A DNA stretch of 64,000 nt from Lomentospora prolificans (GCA_029532625.1 JARFXM010000011.1:1550001-1614000), one strand, 5' to 3'. Positions 12,401 to 23,155 are shown, numbered from the stretch's first letter. A program made the numbers and translations. Notes: generated by a model not told the origin, from the sequence alone.

Positions 12401-13555
12401 ATGGCACCTCACAGCAGGCACAAAACAATATTCGATAGGGGAAACAAGAGCGATGAGGTTTTGCTGCAACGGGCACAGTCACGACCGCATAATCCCGACT
12501 GGGATGACCATATGAACACCGGTGGAAGTGGGGCTTTCAGTCCGCACCACAGCTCCGGCGATGCCGTTAGTCGGCAACCCCATTTTGGCATTGGTCTATT
12601 TCCAGAAGGAGAACCAGGCGAAGAAGGAATGCCAACGATGCTCGAAGTATCCTATGCCCAGGGTGAAGCCAAGACAGCGTGTTCAGCCTCCCCCGACAGA
12701 AGGGGAGTGGTGACATCCCTATGTCCAACCATAACCCAACCAGCCATGGAACTGCCAACACAGAACAAGCCTCTACAGGAGCTGCAGTGCCGTTTATCAA
12801 AAACCATCTCTGAGGAATTCCAAGTGCCGAAACCACTACCTTTGCGTATTTCTGGGAGAGATGAAGTAGTGTTTACCCCGACCAATAGCATAGCGGGTTC
12901 TCCGGCGCCGCACTCAGGATCAAAGGCTTGTTTAGCAGTTACTGGGGGCTTTTCGAAACCGGAGACGAGTCACAATGATTTCAATCGAACTTCGAAGTTT
13001 CTGTCCACGATGGAAACGGGTCCAGTCAATATCCGGGTGTCTGATAACCATCGTCCTGATTCTTCTGCTGTTGCGACGCCCCTATCATACGACTCCTTTG
13101 ATACAGAGTCCTTCTTAGAGCCGCTGGTGCCCGGTAGCCCCTTAGAGTCTTCGATGGAACGACGGGCCCGGCTATCCTGCCAGAGAGGCGATAATATGGA
13201 ATCGGATGACGACGTCTTATACATGGCGCCAACACGGGTTCTAAAGCAGAAATTCGGCCACCAGAGGTCTAAGTCTAACCGACAGGGGCTCATTCGAACG
13301 CTTCTCTCTCAACGTCCTGTTGGCAACCGTCATCAACAAACTCCTGTTGAGGACAGACCAAGTGCACAACTGGTTGACCCTGCTGGCAATGATGCTGGGG
13401 CCGACTTACCACGGCCATCCGATTCACAAAGCGCCGGTTTTGCGTTCGAGACTGGGCCATTAGGATACTACAATGGCACAGCCATTACGATACCAATGGT
13501 TCGCGACCCAGGACTGCTCGCCAGTTTGATACATGAGGACATCGGATCCCAATGA
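12401..13555 (+). CDS. Hypothetical protein, 384 aa, probably disordered
   Basis: An uninterrupted 384-codon frame, far longer than chance predicts in roughly 50 percent GC DNA. The product is rich in Ser, Pro, Gly, Arg and Gln, with no signal peptide, membrane span or recognised domain. Short charged patches include MESDDDVLYMAPTRV (about residues 265-280) followed by a basic run (about 285-305) with KQKFGHQRSKSNRQG. Third-position GC is less biased than in the conserved genes of this window, which fits a young, lineage-restricted or horizontally acquired gene, or one decaying recently. TATATAAA ends at the base before the ATG, too close to act as a TATA box for this start, so either the leader is very short, transcription begins elsewhere, or the start is a downstream ATG. 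No function is assigned. Confidence 0.55.
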   Translation: MAPHSRHKTIFDRGNKSDEVLLQRAQSRPHNPDWDDHMNTGGSGAFSPHHSSGDAVSRQPHFGIGLFPEGEPGEEGMPTMLEVSYAQGEAKTACSASPDRRGVVTSLCPTITQPAMELPTQNKPLQELQCRLSKTISEEFQVPKPLPLRISGRDEVVFTPTNSIAGSPAPHSGSKACLAVTGGFSKPETSHNDFNRTSKFLSTMETGPVNIRVSDNHRPDSSAVATPLSYDSFDTESFLEPLVPGSPLESSMERRARLSCQRGDNMESDDDVLYMAPTRVLKQKFGHQRSKSNRQGLIRTLLSQRPVGNRHQQTPVEDRPSAQLVDPAGNDAGADLPRPSDSQSAGFAFETGPLGYYNGTAITIPMVRDPGLLASLIHEDIGSQ

Positions 13556-13564
13556 CGGAAGCTT

Positions 13565-13876
13565 CTAGACGGCAACTAGGGCATTAACTGATGTCATTGT
13601 AGAGGTAGGCAAGAAGAAGACGAACGACGATGCTGCGGTATACGGGATAAGATACCGACCAAATCTCTCCATTTGTTGGATTCTTTGCTGGGCGGTTTTG
13701 CTAGGTGTTTCGCTACTGTTGTCCAAAACGAGACAGAGTTGATCTTGGTTTTCGATATTTCCTTTTTTAGCCAATGACTGTCGGTGTGGAATTCCCTGCC
13801 GTCGTGCCAGTTGAGTATCTTTGTGTGATGTGATGCTGGATAGATTGTCAGCAGTTGGGAATTTCTGCATACGCAT
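13565..13876 (-). CDS. Doubtful small ORF, possible tail-anchored protein (103 aa)
   Basis: An ATG-initiated 103-codon frame whose stop lies 7 bp from the stop of the preceding convergent ORF. The C-terminal 30 residues (RYLIPYTAASSFVFFLPTS...NALVAV) are hydrophobic, like a tail anchor, after a polar N-terminal part with a Gln/Arg-rich stretch (TAQQRIQQMERFGR). No homologous family is recognised. ORFs of this size occur by chance in the window, so the call rests only on the N-polar, C-hydrophobic layout. Confidence 0.25.
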   Translation of the reverse strand: MRMQKFPTADNLSSITSHKDTQLARRQGIPHRQSLAKKGNIENQDQLCLVLDNSSETPSKTAQQRIQQMERFGRYLIPYTAASSFVFFLPTSTMTSVNALVAV

Positions 13877-13879
13877 TTC

Positions 13880-16800
13880 TATGTATTTTTGTATTTGCTC
13901 TCTATGAGCATTAGCTGGACCAAATGGCTCGTGAATTGCGATCTTGAATGCTCTTACTCAAAGCAGGGTCGACAGTCCTTTATATAAAGATAATAATAGC
14001 ATAAAAGGCTATTAATATTGTATATTTAGGGTAGCAACAATAGCTAGAATAGCTGGTTAGAGGCCGCGCTCTAGCCATGTGGGTAGTGCGTTGGTCTCTC
14101 TGATGATGCTCTTCCTAGAGAATAGCTATCTCGCGAGTCGAACCCGGGCTGTATATTATCCTGTAACCTAGCCTTCTCTATGTCTGTGACCATGCGGAAT
14201 ATTTGGTGTAGGTAAAATAAGCTACTCACCCATCTCTCACCGCTCGAACGCCTAGGTAGTCTAGGATGATTGGCAGGGAAACCGATTTTCTCATGCTTCC
14301 TCTACCTGCGTAATCTGGAGTCCCTTTATATCAAGCCGGGTTAGGAGAGTATCTGGGGCTAGTGAGGCGAACAGGTATATGCTTTGGTAGTGAATAGAGT
14401 GCAATTGAAGCCGGACTCTTGTTGTGGGGGGGGGGGTTTCCTCATCCCATTGCTGGTTAGAATTTTCATATGCGCCACTAGAACCTGAGCTTCTAGCTTC
14501 TACGAACGAATTTTACTATCAATCATCGTTGTTCGATCCGTATCGCAAGGCTCTGAGAGGGTATACACCTATAGCGCTTGCAAGTCTGGTATGCCCAGAT
14601 CGGATCTGTGAACTGAGCGCCATAGCATGCCGATAGGTTCTGAGAATGAACGGGGGATAGCCTACGTTCTTTGAAGATTGTCCACTTACGCAGATGTAAC
14701 TCTGGTCCTGGCTACAGCTCTACCGTCGCGGCTTGTATGTTATGACCATGTTGCCCTAACACTGATGCTGCTCCTGAGTTGGAGAAGAGGTGGGTGCTTT
14801 TGGGCGATGAAGCAGCGTCGGCAATTCGATCTTGCGCCACGGCCAGCGATGCTGTTCGATTTCCTGCTCCGGTTGGGCTCAACTTGAAGCGCGTAACTGA
14901 TGGGTGGGACGCCAGCTCTGTATGGCGATGCGATTTCGTCGCTGAGCTGATGTCGTTCTCATTGAAGGCGGTACCTGATACACCTCGGAGAGAGTAGCCA
15001 CTCTCTTAAGGACGCTTTTTGGCCCTTAGGAAAAGACAAGTAATAATTGCGACAGGGGAAGCTACGAGAAAGTCCAAATCTGAGAGTTCTTCTTCGAAAA
15101 ACGGGAGATCGAGAGATACAGAAAAGGAACACAAGGTCTGATCTTCTCCTTACACGCATCTTGAGGAAGATATGGCTACATCATACGAAAAGGACTTGAG
15201 CAAGGCGAGCAGCGTTTAGGGCCAGGATCAGCGTTACGCGCGGAGCGGCTTATTTCGTATTCACACGTTCCGGAATACCTTGGCTCCGGACCCGGACGCG
15301 GCGCCCTGGCAACGACAATGCGCCGGTGCGATACCTGCTCCGGCCTGGAAGGGTTTGGATTGGCCTGCCGATGTGGGTATAGATCGATTCAGCCGACTAT
15401 CACTGCGTGATGAGGCAGCAAAGAGCGGACATATAGGCGGACGATGATCACCCTTCACAAATAAGATGAAAAGGTTGCCGTTGAAAAAGGGACGTAGAAT
15501 ATTATGATTAATCACAAACGCGACCTGATCTCCGGATCGGCCTGGCATCTGCACAAGAAAAACACTTGTTTCAATATTAAATTATTCTCGGAGAAACAGG
15601 CGCGTGCGGCGCCCATGTCATTGTGGTTTGCTGGACCTGACTTGTTTGAAACCGGCATTTGCCTGCAAAATCTCGAAAAAGTAAAGATCCAATGCCAGCC
15701 TCTCCTACGTGTCCTGGCGAGGATCCAACCTTGGGAAATACAGAGTTGCATGGATAGTTTTGGATTGCCAACTGATGGGAGGGCTTGATTGGAGGGCTTC
15801 ACGGAAATGAGAGGCGGGCTGCCTGGCCTAGCGATTTGGGCCGGCTTCCAGTCTTTCCAGTGATCGCCGGTAGGGGAAAGGGGAAAGCTTTGGTGGCGAC
15901 GAAGGAGACCGTCCGTTGGTAATGGCCTCCAATGTGGAAAGTGTGATGAGAAAATGTGACAGGGACCAGGGGCAGGGGCCACATACTTGTAGCTGGGAGC
16001 CTGCTTGAATGGTTCGGATTGGGTTCTGTTCCCTGCTGCGTGTTGTCTTAATTGACATGGTTGATGGGTTCGACTCTTGTGTAAGCTGGCACAGCACAGT
16101 GTCGATGCTGTCGTGGTACTTCGGGCTCGTCAATCCCCTGGAGCTTATGGTGTCGAGAAGTTTCTACTCGGGCACTGGGATGATTTTTACATGGAAAGAG
16201 AAACAGACGAGCCAAATCAAACACTGAATCTTGATGAAGGTAGGTCTACGGATAGTGACAGCCAGGGACATCTCAAATTTCCATGTTTTTCATCCATTGA
16301 TTTCGCTAGATTCGAAATTCTGATCTCTGCAGGTCTGGCTAATATATTGAACTGAGGGATCCACCTACTGCTCCCGCCTCTTCTGCTTTTTCCTACCGAA
16401 CTACTCGTACTTTGTGCCGGGATGCCAGGCTACGCTGAAGCCTGTCGACTACAAGGCAAAAAAGAGTGGTTCTACTTTTGGTGTCTATCCATTGGATGGT
16501 AGTGACCCTCAACAGTATGGAGGCGAAACATCACACTAGAAAAACAAGTAGATGGCGATGACGCGGAAGGGGAGAAGGTGTGAATACGAGGATTCTATAA
16601 ACGGGCCGCGAAGCGGCATCAATCTGCCTAAGTGGTTTAAAGAAGGGAAGCTGATGGAGTCTATCCGACGCAGTCCAACGAGGCCGGCGTGGGACGGCGT
16701 TTGGATGATGCACGCAGATTCAGAAGAATATATACGAAGAATAATGCAGGCCAGGGTCAATCCTAGGTAACCGACAAGACCTTGTTCAGTGAGTTGTACG

Positions 16801-19446
16801 ACCAATGCAGGCATACGTCGCCTGGCGGGGCTAGATGTCCGTCTTTCTATGACGCCGGTTCCACAAATGGAGGGGAACGCTGCAGTGTGATTATTAGTCG
16901 TCAACCAATCTACCTCCTTCACGGGCCTGATGGACAAATGATATCCCAATACCCGGTTGGGCTTGCTCGGATTCACCGTAGTTGACCATATTAAATCCAA
17001 GGACCGAAACTGAGTCGAGGCCCGTCGGCCTTTTTCATGGATGGGCTGTGACGGGACCAGGATGTGCAAGCCACAAAGGGCCTTGCTTGTTTCCTGGGAG
17101 ATTTGGAGGGTTACCGGAGCTGGGGAACCTGGAAGAGGCCTGGCCAGCCAGCCTGGCGATGGATATGGTTGTTGTCTGGCCAAATCTGCAGGCCAAAGAG
17201 GGCTGGACATGCATTGCGGCGGGTGCCTTAGTGATAGGCCAGGCTCACGGTGCTGAAGTACTTCGTACTTGTACCATTCAGCAGCAACTCAAGCCATTGC
17301 CAGCAGTGTGCCAGGAGTCTTTTGGGAAACAGAGAATGCAAGACTCGGCCCTCCAAGGACGGCAGAAGCTTGTGGAGCAGTGGCTGGAAAGCCTTTGGGT
17401 AGTTTACATCTCGCGGCAATTCGGAACCAATCTAGGATCAGGATTCTGCCTTCTCATAATACGACAGGGCTTGATTCGGTGCACAGTGGGAGTCGCAGCA
17501 GCATTTTAAACAATCGGGCTCCCCAAAATTGCCATTGACGAGCAGGCAGATTGCATGTTGGTCGGCGGGGCTTTTCGACTGGCGCATTTACCCTTGCGCC
17601 TCGCTTCTCTTTTCCTTGCCTGTCTCTTCCTATCTGAGCATCGGAAGATTGAAGAGCAAAAAAGAACAGAAACTTGGTCGATTGGCGATGACGGCACCAA
17701 CTGAAGCATTTCGCATGAATACGAAGCATTGACTGGATGAAAGACAGCCCTTCGGACAAAGGTGAGGGAGGGGGGTGGCAAACAGGTCGGCGTCCGCCAG
17801 CCTCCACTGATTCAGCTGGAATAACTAAAGCACGAAGGTAGTGGCCATACTTTTCAGGGTTGTTTCGTGGCACAGGGTCTTTTAGCTCAGGTACCGGGCG
17901 GTGGACGAGTGAAGTTGAGCCACGCCTCAGTTTCTGTATGGGTGTCGTGGAGGGAGGTCCCTCGAGAACCGTCTGGCAGGCCAGCTAGCGAGACTAGCCG
18001 TTTGCGTCAGTACATAACTACCTAGCGAGTTCTTCGAAGTATGTACATCAGCGACTCACTGGCGAAGGCGTGGTAGAAACATTGAACCTTTAGAATGCTA
18101 CAGGATTAAACACTGAAAGGAGTACTCTGGTCCAGCAGACGAGGGAGTGCATAAAGTTGGCGGCAGGTGCTGTCTGGTGCGAACAAGAACTTGGATCAAT
18201 AGCCTGGCCCTGGTCTTCTTTGTTCTTTGTTCATCTTACAATGTACAGCACTGAAGACTCCTGTGGTCACACCCAAGGTATACCTATTATTACCTTCGTA
18301 GACTGAGCCAGTTTTCCAGGTCCTCTTGTCTTCTTCCCTTTCCAATTGCAGAGTCGAGAATCTACTTCGTATGTTTCCGGTTCGCCCATCCCTTCTTCGC
18401 TTTGATTTCGAGATGGGGCAGCTGTTGGAGGAAGAACCCTTAAAGGGAAATTGAAGGCTTTCCCAATTAGTGAATATCTCACTAATCAATTGATCCACAC
18501 ATCACCGTCTGGTGGCGTCGCTGCTCAGATCCATGGGGTCCAGACGACGGACCACCCAGAATACCTGTCGGTATCTACAGATGGGATGTATACTTGTACA
18601 TGGCCGAATGCGTACTGTGTACATCCCCATGCCACATCCGCAAGCGTCGCTCGCTTTGGGCTGCACTGTTGGAAGAATCGGAGCAGCCAGTGACTGACCT
18701 GCAAGAACCAACGGCCTATCCATTACTTTCTTTCGCCGCCTTCCGCCGCGACTCTGGTCGTGTCGCCCCCCTTACCCAACCGAGCGGATGAGACCTAAAG
18801 GGGGAGAAACTAAAAGATGTCGATGGGAGGGAAAACCCTCCACGGAAAGTGACTTGATGAGAGGCGGGCAACGAAGAGGAGATGGCGGGAGATCACAAAT
18901 CAATCTGGTAATTTGATGGGATCATCGAAGTGGAGAGCATAATTAATATTGAAGACACAGAAATGGCCGGAGCTGAGCTGGAGTGGCTGATCAGGGGGTG
19001 TGTGCATAACACAATCCCCTGTACTTCGTACGCCAGCATGTACCTTCCCGCTGGGAGTCCGTAATCGTGGGAGTGGTGGGATGGTACGTGTGCTATAGCA
19101 ACCGCAAGCTTGATCTGGGGGCGGGAGTGCGGGTGTGGGACGAGAAGAGGATGAAGAAGAGCCTTGGCGACAGAAGTGGAGATGGGCAAACCAGTCCGTG
19201 GAACGAGGGTAGCAGATTAATATTAGATTGCCTCCCCGTGAGGAAGAGGGAAACGGAAGAGAAAAAGTACAAGAACCCACTCAACCCCCTTCTCTCATCT
19301 GCACTTCAGCTCTTTCCCTTCCTCCTCGTTAAGCTCTGTCTCGCTGCCAATTCCGGATCCCGTACGCGTCTCGTATTGATAACATCAACATCAACAGCAT
19401 CCATTTTTACCTGGGACTTATATCCTTCCACACAAAAACTGCCAAG
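13880..19446. other. Intergenic DNA with tRNA-like relic, no supported protein gene
   Basis: AT-rich at about 13980-14040, then a tRNA-like element, a G10 homopolymer at about 14427-14436, then GC-richer DNA with many CTGGC/GCCAG words (for example around 17140-17250). Opposed ORFs of 224 codons (minus, 16536-17210) and 175 codons (plus, 16982-17509) overlap and neither looks like protein. The last few hundred bases before 19447 are the promoter and leader of the CFEM gene. Confidence 0.5.
14065..14150 (+). repeat. tRNA-like element (tRNA pseudogene or head of a tRNA-derived SINE)
   Basis: TAGCCATGTGG at 14072-14082 fits the pol III A box (TRGCNNAGNGG) with one mismatch and continues as GTAGTGCGTTGG, like a D arm. 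GAGTCGAACCC at 14135-14145 resembles a B box with one T missing from GTTCGAACC. A-to-B spacing is about 63 bases, roughly 19 more than in a plain tRNA, which fits an intron or insertion. Acceptor and T stems do not pair well, so it is not a functional tRNA. A fungal SINE head is the other reading. Confidence 0.4.
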
Positions 19447-20135
19447 ATGAAGTACACTGCTGCCACCCTCGCCGTCCTTGCTGGCCTCGTCGCCGCCCAC
19501 GACAACCCCTTCGGCGACTCCATACCTCACTGCGCTGTACGTCTTCTGTCTTTTTTGAGACATGCTGTTTAGCGTGCTGTCGCGATGCGTCTTAACTCCG
19601 AAGTAGCTGAGCGCTAACCTAAATAAAACAGGTTGACTGTATCACTACCGCCGTCACTTCGCTCGGCTGCGAAGTCACCGACTCTGCCTGCGCCTGCGCC
19701 CCCGAAAACTTGGGAAAGCTTAGCTCCGATTCCACCCTTGTGAGTTGCCTGATGAGCTCCTGCAGTGACCCAGCCGACCTCGCAGCTGCCGCTTCGGCCG
19801 GCACTGCCCTCTGCGCTGGTGCTGGTGGCTCCACCGATTCACCCTCGGCCACCGACGGTGCTTCTGAGACCACCGGTACGGCCTCTGGCTCCGAGTCCTC
19901 AGCCACCGGCGCCTCTACCACTGGCGGCTCTGCCTCGAACTCCACCACCACCAGGACGTCTGCTCCCACCACTACTTCCTCGGGCTCCGACTCTGAGGAA
20001 ACTGGCTCCGGTTCCGACTCTGGCTCTGGTTCCGACTCTGGATCCGGCTCCGAGGGATCCGATGGTGGCTCTGGTGCCTCTACCAACGCTGTATTTGGCG
20101 GTGTTGCCTTCCTTGCTGCCCTTCTTGCTCTTTAA
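19447..20135 (+). CDS. CFEM-domain GPI-anchored cell-wall protein
   Basis: Two exons (19447-19536 and 19632-20135) around a 95 bp intron with GTACGT donor, CTAAC branch site at 19614-19618 and ACAG acceptor. The product is 197 aa. Residues 1-17 are a secretion signal. Residues 29-91 hold the eight-cysteine CFEM pattern (C29, C33, C43, C50, C52, C69, C74, C91), with Asp47 three residues before C50, the position that serves as heme-iron ligand in studied CFEM proteins. A Ser/Thr/Gly-rich stalk (about 95-175), including repeated GSDSGSGSDSG units, leads to a hydrophobic C-terminal tail (AVFGGVAFLAALLAL), as expected for a GPI signal. CFEM proteins sit in the membrane or wall and act in heme/iron capture, adhesion or as secreted effectors; which applies here is unknown. 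The stalk is probably O-mannosylated. Confidence 0.92.
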
Positions 20136-20720
20136 GTGAGTGGTGAATAGGAAACAGGGGAGCGTCAGAGACCGCGTTTGTGGGTGATGTATTTGTTAAT
20201 GACGTTTAGGCGAGCCATGAGAAGAAACCCCTGGTGGCCTGCCTAATGTCGGATATGAAATGATTCAATGTTATGGACCAAAAGAAGAAACGAACATAAG
20301 AAGACTATGTAGTAATTAATACCACGTTCCGCGCAACTCCAGGATGTTTCGCCAAAGGAGCATCCATTTAGGAATGGCAGGAACTTTGTTTTTCCACGCT
20401 CAAAGCCCTTTTCGCTCTTCAGGTTGAAATATTATTTCGTGCCTCGATTTCTCTCTTTACCCACTATGTAGAGCTTCTTGATATCTAAATCTCAATTCCT
20501 CCATGAGAGGATTCATTACGAGTGCTTTGCAAACCGAGAAAAACAAAATCTAGCAAAATTCTACGTGAGCAGTCAATGCCTTTCGCGTCGTCTCATGGGA
20601 GAAAACCATGCTTCCATGACAATTAATGATGTCTCAACACAAGCTCACCAGAGCAAATATCGTACCCTCCACATAATGCAGATTTCCCCCCCGCCCCCCT
20701 TCTGCGATCCTCCCCCAAGA
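20136..20720. other. Convergent intergenic spacer
   Basis: A 585 bp region between the 3' ends of the CFEM gene (+) and the phosphoesterase gene (-). It presumably carries both 3' UTRs and polyadenylation sites. Nothing else is seen. Confidence 0.7.
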
Positions 20721-22133
20721 TTAAGCCCTTGGTAGGTCAATCTCCACCAACCAGGGGAAATGCGCAATTTTGTATCTCCGATCCAAGATCGCGGCGTTAA
20801 GGAACAGTGTCTGCTTGCCCCTCTCCACTGGGATTTGTCCTTCAGGAGACACGTCGACGTGACAGCACCCTTGGGACGAATATCTCGCATACTTTTCCCG
20901 TTTTCTCGAGGCCTCCTCCTCGGAATCCCCCCGAGACAGCCGTATAGAATTGACGTTTTCTATTACGTAGGAGCGTTCAGGGTCGAGGGCATCAAGAGTC
21001 TGCGGGGGTGGTGGGGTCATCGAGGCATCCGAGTCGGAATTATTCCCGTAGTACGAGCTCGTATCCGGCGCTGCGCTGGCGCCGGGGTCGCCGGTACCAA
21101 CCGCTTGTTGCCAGGAGGTCCCTTCAGGAAAGGCCCAGTGGCCGTAGTAACCTCCCCAGGCCTCGTGTATGTGCCCGAAGCAGTGGATTCGGGGCCGCGC
21201 CTTTTGAATAGAGTTGAAGAGCATGGGGCAGCCGGCATAGTCGCCACTCGCGGCGTAATCCTGCATACCCAACGGCGGACCGTGGGTGACGGCTACGTCG
21301 ATTCCTTGTGGAATGCTAAAATTGTGAGAACCTTCGTACTGGAACGCCCAGCCACCATACGACGGGGTCCAGGGACTCGTGTATAGACGAAGCTTGGCGC
21401 CGTTTGGAAGGACAATTTCTTGCGTTCCTTCTTCTAGGTACGTGATGTCCTTGTTCTCGGTGAGTACGTTCCTGGCCTCGGCGTGCATGGCGACCTGGCG
21501 GGCAAGCCAGACAAGGCTGGGCTGGCTTTTGTTTACGTCGTCGATATTCTCTTTTATGAACTGCTGATGGAGAGAGAGGTCATGGTTCCCTGCGATGGCG
21601 ATCTTAACGGGAGCCTGAATCTGCCGAAGAACGGATATTGTAGACCTATACTCTTCCACCGAGGAGCGTTTTGTGAGGTCGCCGCAGTGGATGACTACAT
21701 CAGCGGCCGGCAATGGCAGATGGAAGGGCGAGCGGGATGAGGTGTGACCGTATAACGTGCAAGGTGAAGAGAGGGTCTCGGGTTCAGGTGGCGCGGTCTC
21801 GGTGGGACGAACGCCGTGGGTGTCTGATATGATGAGGATACGGGTCTTGATGGTGACAGAGGCGGGGTCGGAGCTGGACGATGTACCTCGAGGAGGGGCG
21901 GTAGACGACGAGGCTATTGGATTCATGGCGAAGGTCGTCCTTTGGGTCTGGAGCGAGGTTGAGGTGGAGGAAGAAGAAGAGCCGCGGGACACAAAGGGGA
22001 GGCAGAGGCAGGCTCTTTTGAGCTTATGGCTTGTCCTCGTGAGACGCGGCGACGTCTGAGTGTTGCCGCCGGCAGTTGCTGTCGTTGAGTCGGACACGGG
22101 TAAGGCGTTGGGCACACCGGCCCGGACCCTCAT
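20721..22133 (-). CDS. Calcineurin-like metallophosphoesterase (MPPED/239FB-like)
   Basis: A 470-aa single-exon protein. All metallophosphoesterase motifs are present in order: SDTHG (D104, H106), CGDLT (D152), AGNHD (182-185), VTHGPP (283-287) and FGHIH (320-323). These bind the two metal ions. The arrangement, with LYTSPWTPSYGGWAFQ between motifs, is that of the MPPED1/MPPED2 (239FB) group, cytosolic metal-dependent phosphodiesterases with uncertain natural substrate. Fungal genomes often carry several copies. The C-terminal third contains a low-complexity Ser/Asp/Pro insert (about 345-375) before a conserved end with FLNAAILDRRY. Start choice is open: ATG 22133 gives the longest frame, but ATG 21926 (residue 70, MNPIASS) has the better start context (G at -3) and begins just before the domain. 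Residues 1-69 are Arg/Ser/Thr-rich and could be a targeting sequence or merely leader. Confidence 0.9.
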   Translation of the reverse strand: MRVRAGVPNALPVSDSTTATAGGNTQTSPRLTRTSHKLKRACLCLPFVSRGSSSSSTSTSLQTQRTTFAMNPIASSSTAPPRGTSSSSDPASVTIKTRILIISDTHGVRPTETAPPEPETLSSPCTLYGHTSSRSPFHLPLPAADVVIHCGDLTKRSSVEEYRSTISVLRQIQAPVKIAIAGNHDLSLHQQFIKENIDDVNKSQPSLVWLARQVAMHAEARNVLTENKDITYLEEGTQEIVLPNGAKLRLYTSPWTPSYGGWAFQYEGSHNFSIPQGIDVAVTHGPPLGMQDYAASGDYAGCPMLFNSIQKARPRIHCFGHIHEAWGGYYGHWAFPEGTSWQQAVGTGDPGASAAPDTSSYYGNNSDSDASMTPPPPQTLDALDPERSYVIENVNSIRLSRGDSEEEASRKREKYARYSSQGCCHVDVSPEGQIPVERGKQTLFLNAAILDRRYKIAHFPWLVEIDLPRA

Positions 22134-23026
22134 GGAAAACCGTAAAAGCAGGGCGAAGCCTTACGTGATACTAAAGTATGAACGTGTTCAGATTTGCTGG
22201 TCCTGTCGCTCTGTTTCCACCTCCCGGCGTCCCCGGGAATCCCAAAGAAGGGAGAGGCGGGCGGGGACAAGAAAAGAAAACAAGGTCCTTCGGGCAGAAG
22301 AAAAGCGGCCAGGAGTGAAGTGGTCTAGGCAGCTGAAAAAAGTGATCGTCGTGCGTAAGGGTCGGACCGGGAATAGCGGTAAGGTGGGATGATTTTCGGG
22401 TCGCCGAATGCTTTTTCTCGTCTCTAGCAAATCGAAATTGGGTCTGCAACTCCAAAAGTAGCGTTCCACAGACAACACGAAATGGGAGTTGCTGGCAAAG
22501 GGATCTTTCGTGGCGGATTGAGCTAGGGAGGAGGTATGGGCCAGAGGTGTCTCCAATCCTTGGAAGAAAGCTTATGTGTCAGGGCGGCGCAGGACGGTTG
22601 GCACGGATTAAGTTTTCAAGATGGTGGTGGGTGGCATGCAAGCGATGACGATGATGGCGGCAGTGGGGCTCCTGCGTATGCCGGGTTGGGACAGAGAAAC
22701 AGAAAAAAATGCAAAGAAAAAAAGCTGGGGGTCACTTAGTCAAGCGGCCCAAGCGAAGGAACGAAGCACTAAACCTAAAAGCTGGGGAAAGTACTACACC
22801 AGAAAGCTTGAGAGCTAGCCTGCAAAGCCAGCGTCCCGTTGTCTCGATGTAATTGACAGGAAGAGAGCTCCCCTTCAGCTGGCATGTGTCGGGCAATGAG
22901 AAGCCATCACGCAGCCCGGTGGGCACTCTTTCTCCCGCTTGGCTGGCGTGGTTCGTCTCTGGTGTCTCATAACTCATCGCCCGAAGTTAAGAAAGCCTTA
23001 TAGGGTGAAATCTGAGTTTCTTTGGC
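22134..23026. other. Intergenic region upstream of the phosphoesterase and 5S genes
   Basis: About 0.9 kb holding the promoter of the minus-strand phosphoesterase and, at its right end, the 5' flank of the 5S rRNA gene with a TATA element. Purine-rich around 22240-22330. No gene is seen. Confidence 0.6.
22999..23002 (+). promoter_or_regulatory. TATA element of the 5S rRNA gene (-28 to -25)
   Basis: TATA lies 28 to 25 bases upstream of the 5S start. Neurospora 5S genes are known to need a TATA box at about this distance in addition to the internal promoter, so position supports function. Confidence 0.6.
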
Positions 23027-23145
23027 ACATACGACCATAGCTCGCAGACAATTGAGGGTCCCGTCCGCTCCCCTGTACACAAGCTGCGAAGCGCCGAACT
23101 AGTAGTTGGGTCGGTGACGACCAGCGAATCCTCGGTGTTGTATGT
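23027..23145 (+). rRNA. 5S ribosomal RNA (dispersed copy)
   Basis: A 119-nt sequence starting ACATACGACCATAG and ending TGTTGTATGT, the usual ends of filamentous-ascomycete 5S rRNA. Helix I pairs over nine bases (ACATACGAC with GTTGTATGT). Helix II pairs CGCAG with CTGCG. The conserved hairpin segment GTCCCGTCCGCTC and the 3' domain with AGTAGTTGGGTCGGTGACG followed by ACCAGCGAATC are present, including the internal pol III control region. The 3' domain closely matches the Neurospora form, while the helix II/III part differs but keeps pairing, so I read it as a functional variant and not a pseudogene. It stands alone between protein genes, as is common in filamentous ascomycetes, where 5S genes are scattered and not linked to the rDNA repeat. 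Confidence 0.95.
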
Positions 23146-23149
23146 ATTC

Positions 23150-23155
23150 TTTTTT
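23150..23155 (+). terminator. RNA polymerase III T-run terminator of 5S rRNA
   Basis: Six consecutive T residues five bases after the 5S 3' end, the standard pol III stop signal. Confidence 0.8.

Noticed and set aside
16050..16090. GGGTTCGACTC, a B-box-like sequence
   Set aside because: No A box or cloverleaf at tRNA spacing on either strand.
16536..17210. 224-codon minus ORF, opposed by a 175-codon plus ORF
   Set aside because: The two overlap, neither has a recognisable domain or signal, and composition looks like GC-rich non-coding DNA.
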